This document shows positions 60,930 to 64,000 of a stretch of DNA of 64,000 bases, piece after piece (positions within the stretch are counted from its first letter, which is position 1; each line of letters opens with the position of its first letter). Source of the stretch: Hydrogenophaga sp. SL48 (GTDB lineage Bacteria > Pseudomonadota > Gammaproteobacteria > Burkholderiales > Burkholderiaceae_C). The position numbers were made by a program, and so were the translations under genes. The DNA lies in assembly GCF_021729865.1 (NCBI RefSeq), contig NZ_CP063400.1:2232001-2296000 (forward strand), written 5' to 3'. The notes below the pieces were generated by a model. That model saw only the letters and a list, made by a program, of their open reading frames with translations, was not told the DNA's origin and made no database searches.

Positions 60930-61919
60930 TTACACAACCAATGAACCGGAGGTGTGGTCTCCAAGGCCGAAGTGTTCCGGCACCGTCCAACCGATCGCCC
61001 GCCATGACTTGACCACCCGCTGCCGGCGCGCCTCCCGCCCGAGTGAGAGCAGCGGCAGGTCCCGGTGCCACCGCGCCAACTTGTTCGGGGAACTGCGTCC
61101 CCACAAAAATTCGGACTCGTGAATGACTTCGCCCGCTCCTGAAAGAACGCCAGCCGTCAGAACATGCGTCTCAGCGAGGTGCGGGTCCAGCGTTGAGCAT
61201 CCGTGAAGGCCTGCGATGGCTGCGACGCACTGTTGCGCCCAGGTGGTGGGCCATGATGCCAACCGTCCTTCGCCCAACAGGTAGGCCAGGGTGCAGCCCG
61301 TCACGAAGATATCTTCTCTGAGTCTGAAGGGCTTGGCATAGTCTGAATAGCCGTCGCCGGGAAGAACGTGAGAAGACGGAATCCCGACATCGCCAAACGT
61401 GACTTCAACGTGGGTCAGCTCCGGAACCGGTCCTTGATGTTGTCGACGCGCCAAGGCAATGCCAGGGGTGTGAAGCGGGACTCGAACGCAGGCCAGGCTG
61501 CCGGGGCCTTTGGCCAATCCAGCCGCGCTACGCGCCAGGACGAACAGTTGCAGTTCTTCAGGTCCGTCAAGGGTCCACCCTTTTTTTCCATGAAGCGACA
61601 GAGCGCCGTTGGCGTTGGAGACTACCGTTTCGATGTCCGTGATCTTCCGACCTGACTCGTTGACGCAAAAGGCGCTCACCACGCCATGGCGGGCCTGGGC
61701 CGGAAACGTGGTCTGAATGGCGCCCTGGTAGCCACTGAAAAAAGCCCAAGCGAGGCGGTCAGCTCGAACCGCCGCAGCGGCGGCTGCCACGAAGGGGCCG
61801 TGTACAGCCAGCGCGATCTGCTTTTCGCGCCATGACGGCAGCCACGTCGCGAGGTCCTCACATTCGAACGGCTGCTGATCTGCGGTCAAAAGGTGTTCAA
61901 GAAGAACGTTCAACGACAT
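60930..61919 (-). CDS. Divergent acyl-CoA-dehydrogenase-like protein
   Basis: A 329-residue protein with a weak acyl-CoA dehydrogenase pattern: an Ala-rich N-terminal helical part, then GKKGWTLDGPEELQLFVLAR, which mimics the beta-domain GxKxWVTxGP segment, and a helical C-terminal half. It is about 50 residues shorter than normal and I cannot locate the usual catalytic glutamate or the GGxG flavin motif. A desaturase, hydroxylase-like or inactive relative is possible. AAGGA precedes ATG 61919. An 18-bp palindrome lies 100 bp upstream. Confidence 0.65.
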   Translation of the reverse strand: MSLNVLLEHLLTADQQPFECEDLATWLPSWREKQIALAVHGPFVAAAAAAVRADRLAWAFFSGYQGAIQTTFPAQARHGVVSAFCVNESGRKITDIETVVSNANGALSLHGKKGWTLDGPEELQLFVLARSAAGLAKGPGSLACVRVPLHTPGIALARRQHQGPVPELTHVEVTFGDVGIPSSHVLPGDGYSDYAKPFRLREDIFVTGCTLAYLLGEGRLASWPTTWAQQCVAAIAGLHGCSTLDPHLAETHVLTAGVLSGAGEVIHESEFLWGRSSPNKLARWHRDLPLLSLGREARRQRVVKSWRAIGWTVPEHFGLGDHTSGSLVV

Positions 61920-62018
61920 CGGCGGTCCTTGGCTGAAGGTTTTTGGCTGGCCTGGCAATCTGCTGGGGTGCCCCGGAAAAGCGTGCCTCTTGATTGTTTC
62001 CGCCACGGCCGCACTGGC

Positions 62019-62036
62019 TTGTCATTGCGACGACAA
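62019..62036. promoter_or_regulatory. Palindromic operator, site 2 of a pair
   Basis: TTGTCATTGCGACGACAA is the exact reverse complement of the site at 57971-57988, including the 8-base centre. It lies 100 bp upstream of the acyl-CoA-dehydrogenase-like start, in the 146-bp gap after the Lrp-type gene. Confidence 0.6.
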
Positions 62037-62065
62037 GGCGATGGGAGTCGACCGGCGCACGCCGA

Positions 62066-62542
62066 TCAAATGGGCAGCGCCGATGTCGACTTAATTTTTT
62101 GCATCGGGATCTCGGTCTTGACACTCTGGGCACCCGCGATCCTCGTCAGGTGCTCGCCTTGAAACCTTCTGTAGGCATCGAGGTCGGCCGCAACAACACG
62201 CAGCAGGAAATCGCAGTCACCAGCCATGAGATGGCACTCAACGACTTCAGCGAACCGTTGAACCTCGGCCGTGAACCCGTCAATGGTTTTGGCGTCCTGA
62301 CTCTTGAGCCATATCCGCACGAAGACGGTGAGCCCGATGCCCAACTTCGCCGGACTCAGCTGCGCTGCATAACGCTCGATCACACCCGACTCTTCGAGAA
62401 GTTTGACCCGCCGCAAGCACGGTGAGGGCGAAAGGCCCACCCGCTCAGCCAAGTCCACGTTCTGAATGCGCCCCTCCTCCTGGAGGACCCGAAGAATTTT
62501 TCGGTCAATGGCATCGAGAGGTTTTGGAGCGTCTGTATTCAT
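62066..62542 (-). CDS. Lrp/AsnC family regulator, copy B
   Basis: A 158-residue Lrp-type protein with helix-turn-helix AERVGLSPSPCLRRVKLLEE and the RAM domain VECHLMAGDCDFLLRVVAAD. It is closely related to the regulator at 30886-31377, and the two C-termini nearly coincide. It is divergent from the decarboxylase/RraA pair copy B, 297 bp away; that gap has no gene. The paralogue lies beside ilvE but also within 4 kb of decarboxylase/RraA copy A, so the regulator and enzyme pair may have been duplicated together. Confidence 0.92.
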   Translation of the reverse strand: MNTDAPKPLDAIDRKILRVLQEEGRIQNVDLAERVGLSPSPCLRRVKLLEESGVIERYAAQLSPAKLGIGLTVFVRIWLKSQDAKTIDGFTAEVQRFAEVVECHLMAGDCDFLLRVVAADLDAYRRFQGEHLTRIAGAQSVKTEIPMQKIKSTSALPI

Positions 62543-62839
62543 GCTGCGAAAGATGGATTTTCAAATTGGCACAGCGATTCAAGCATGGAAATTTTGCGAG
62601 CACATGATGCTAACCATGGATACATATGAGGCTAAAAACGCAACCAAATTTCCGCTGATTAGCGATAAATTTCATCACAGAAGCAACCGCAAGTGGTGTG
62701 AAGGCTGACCACTTGTCCAGGCGCTCGCTCAATCAGCCGCCGGCTTTCACCACAGCAGGCCAGCGCCAGTCGCAGCAGGGGCCATGAGCTGCAGTGTTGA
62801 TGGATCACACGGTCTTCAGACAAAGAACAGGAACCAGAG

Positions 62840-63673
62840 ATGACACGATTCGCCACCGCCCAGGGCTTCATGGGCCCCTTCTCGCGAGACGGTGCTGCCA
62901 GCATTGCCCCAACACCCCCTTGGCACTACTCGGCAGACTTCTCCACCATCGAATGCTGGGTGGATCCCGCCGCCGTCGAGGCGTTGCTCCCGCCAGGGCT
63001 CAGCCTTCACCCCGATGAGCCCGGACTCACCACGGTTTCTTTTGTCGACTGGCAGGCGTGCACGGATACGGGCGGCGAGCTGCTCGATCCCATCCGTGCT
63101 CAGTATCGGGAATGCATCGTGCTGGTCAGCGTGCAGTACGAAGGCCAACTGATGCAGTACTGCCCCTACATCGTGGTTGACCAGGACACCTCGCTGGCAC
63201 GTGGATGGGCGCTGGGCTACCCAAAGAAGATGGGCTCGGTGTGGGTGACCCGATCCATGGGGGTGAAGTCCATCGCTTCACCGGGCATCGAAGCCGGTGC
63301 ATCGTTCGCCGGCACGGTGACCGTCAAGGACCGACGGATTGCCGAGGGCCACGTGACGCTGACTCGGCCTGCAGACGGTCCTGCAGCGACCTTTGGCCGC
63401 CGTCCCATCGTGGCGCTGCGCCACTTTCCGTCGATGTTCGAGGGTCAACTCGATCAACCGGCGGTGTACGAGCTCGTCCGGTTGCAGGCCGAGAATGTAC
63501 AGGCGGGCCCTGTGTGGGAGGGAACGGCATCGCTCAACATTTTCGACAACCCCATTGAACCTCTCAGTACGCTGCGTCCGACCCGCATCGGCCGCGGCTG
63601 GCGTTACTCCCTCGCCATGACCAACCGATCAAACCACTTGCTTCGTGACTTGCGCGAAGCCACCCAAAACTGA
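62840..63673 (+). CDS. Acetoacetate-decarboxylase-family protein, copy B
   Basis: A 277-residue ADC-family protein with the Schiff-base lysine motif GWALGYPKKMGSVW (Lys129-Lys130). By eye it is about 80% identical to copy A at 26894-27745. ATG 62840 follows GGAACCAGAG. An RraA-like gene begins 20 bp downstream, in the same order as in copy A. Confidence 0.88.
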   Translation: MTRFATAQGFMGPFSRDGAASIAPTPPWHYSADFSTIECWVDPAAVEALLPPGLSLHPDEPGLTTVSFVDWQACTDTGGELLDPIRAQYRECIVLVSVQYEGQLMQYCPYIVVDQDTSLARGWALGYPKKMGSVWVTRSMGVKSIASPGIEAGASFAGTVTVKDRRIAEGHVTLTRPADGPAATFGRRPIVALRHFPSMFEGQLDQPAVYELVRLQAENVQAGPVWEGTASLNIFDNPIEPLSTLRPTRIGRGWRYSLAMTNRSNHLLRDLREATQN

Positions 63674-63693
63674 ATCCATCAAGGAGACACCAC

Positions 63694-64000
63694 CATGGAC
63701 GCCGTTCGCCTTCAAAGAACCTATCTCGATCTCACAACCCCGCACGTGGCGGACGCCTGTCTGCGGCTGGGCATACCGGTCAGGTGCGCGCCCATGGAAA
63801 TGCGGCCCGTCTGGAGAGGCAGTCATATGGTGGGCCGGGTGTGCCCTGCACGGCACTACGGCAGCGTGGACGTCTTCCTGGAGGCGATCAAACGCTCATC
63901 CCCTGGGGATGTCATGGTCGTTGACAACGGCGGGCGAACGGACGAAGCGTGCGTCGGTGACCTTGTGACGCTGGAGACGGCCCAAGCTGGCCTGCGTGGC
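63694..64000 (+). CDS. RraA-like family protein, copy B (runs off the window)
   Basis: The first 102 residues are visible: MDAVRLQRTYLDLTTPHVAD, then PVRCAPMEMRPVW, RHYGSVDVFLEAIKRSSPGD and EACVGDLVTLETAQAGLRG. It is very close to the protein at 26185-26892. AAGGAG precedes ATG 63694. The catalytic Arg-Asp region lies beyond the right edge. Confidence 0.85.

Noticed and set aside
1..64000. CRISPR arrays, tRNA or rRNA genes, prophage or conjugation genes
   Set aside because: I saw no regularly spaced repeats, no cloverleaf or rRNA-like sequence, and no structural phage, integrase or relaxase proteins. Mobile DNA is limited to insertion-sequence material.

Overview
The window is high-GC chromosomal DNA from a betaproteobacterium. 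The best guess is the Burkholderiales, and probably the Comamonadaceae. The grounds are two complete TRAP transporters, a Bug/TctC solute-binding protein, DctA, several Lrp/AsnC and IclR regulators, GGAG-type ribosome-binding sites and dense catabolic operons. This placement is inference from gene content, not from a marker gene. I found no rRNA, tRNA or CRISPR array. Almost everything is catabolic: uptake of carboxylic acids, conversion to CoA thioesters and beta-oxidation-like steps.

Region 1 (1-10 kb): an acetolactate-synthase-like gene runs off the left edge, divergent from an Lrp/AsnC regulator. Next comes a minus-strand module read from right to left: TRAP transporter (dctP, dctQ, dctM), SMP-30/gluconolactonase, IclR regulator, FMN 2-hydroxyacid dehydrogenase, TauD/TfdA dioxygenase, RraA-like aldolase and a ketopantoate-reductase-like enzyme. 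Region 2 (10-25 kb): one minus-strand run of 13 tightly packed genes starts at an IclR-type palindrome near 23.18 kb. It holds an enoyl-CoA hydratase, a two-subunit B12-dependent acyl-CoA mutase, a CaiB-type CoA transferase, a MeaB GTPase, a Bug protein, a second TauD, a second ketopantoate-reductase-like gene, a LigI-like hydrolase, a second TRAP system and a GlcD-like FAD oxidase. The two TauD genes are near-identical 0.88-kb direct repeats 13.9 kb apart. Copy 1 still carries a 69-bp stub of the Bug gene that is complete next to copy 2.

Region 3 (25-31.5 kb) has a YbaK-type deacylase, an RraA/acetoacetate-decarboxylase-like pair, gamma-glutamyltransferase, a branched-chain aminotransferase and an Lrp regulator, mixed with gene remnants. 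Region 4 (31.7-53 kb) is a branched-chain/aryl acid degradation block: aminotransferase, 3-hydroxyacyl-CoA dehydrogenase, a valine-type operon (thiolase, mmsA, acyl-CoA dehydrogenase, mmsB, enoyl-CoA hydratase, hydroxyisobutyryl-CoA hydrolase), an acyl-CoA ligase, an MFS carrier, and an operon led by a fused indolepyruvate:ferredoxin oxidoreductase. A GlxA/AraC regulator sits at its right end. A 30-odd-bp motif (TGGC-N5-TGAC-N7-ATGC) occurs in the same orientation at four places in this block and probably marks that regulator's regulon.

Region 5 (53-58 kb) is scarred by mobile DNA: an IS110-family (IS1111-type) element, an IS5 transposase remnant, a second IS110 remnant and a truncated solute-binding-protein gene. 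These lie around a GntR regulator and dctA. Region 6 (58-64 kb) carries an enoyl-CoA hydratase, glutathione transferase and DsbA-like isomerase operon, a Crp-type regulator, a short acyl-CoA-dehydrogenase-like gene, and second copies of the Lrp gene and the decarboxylase/RraA pair. One 18-bp palindromic sequence stands, inverted, in front of both outward ends of this block.
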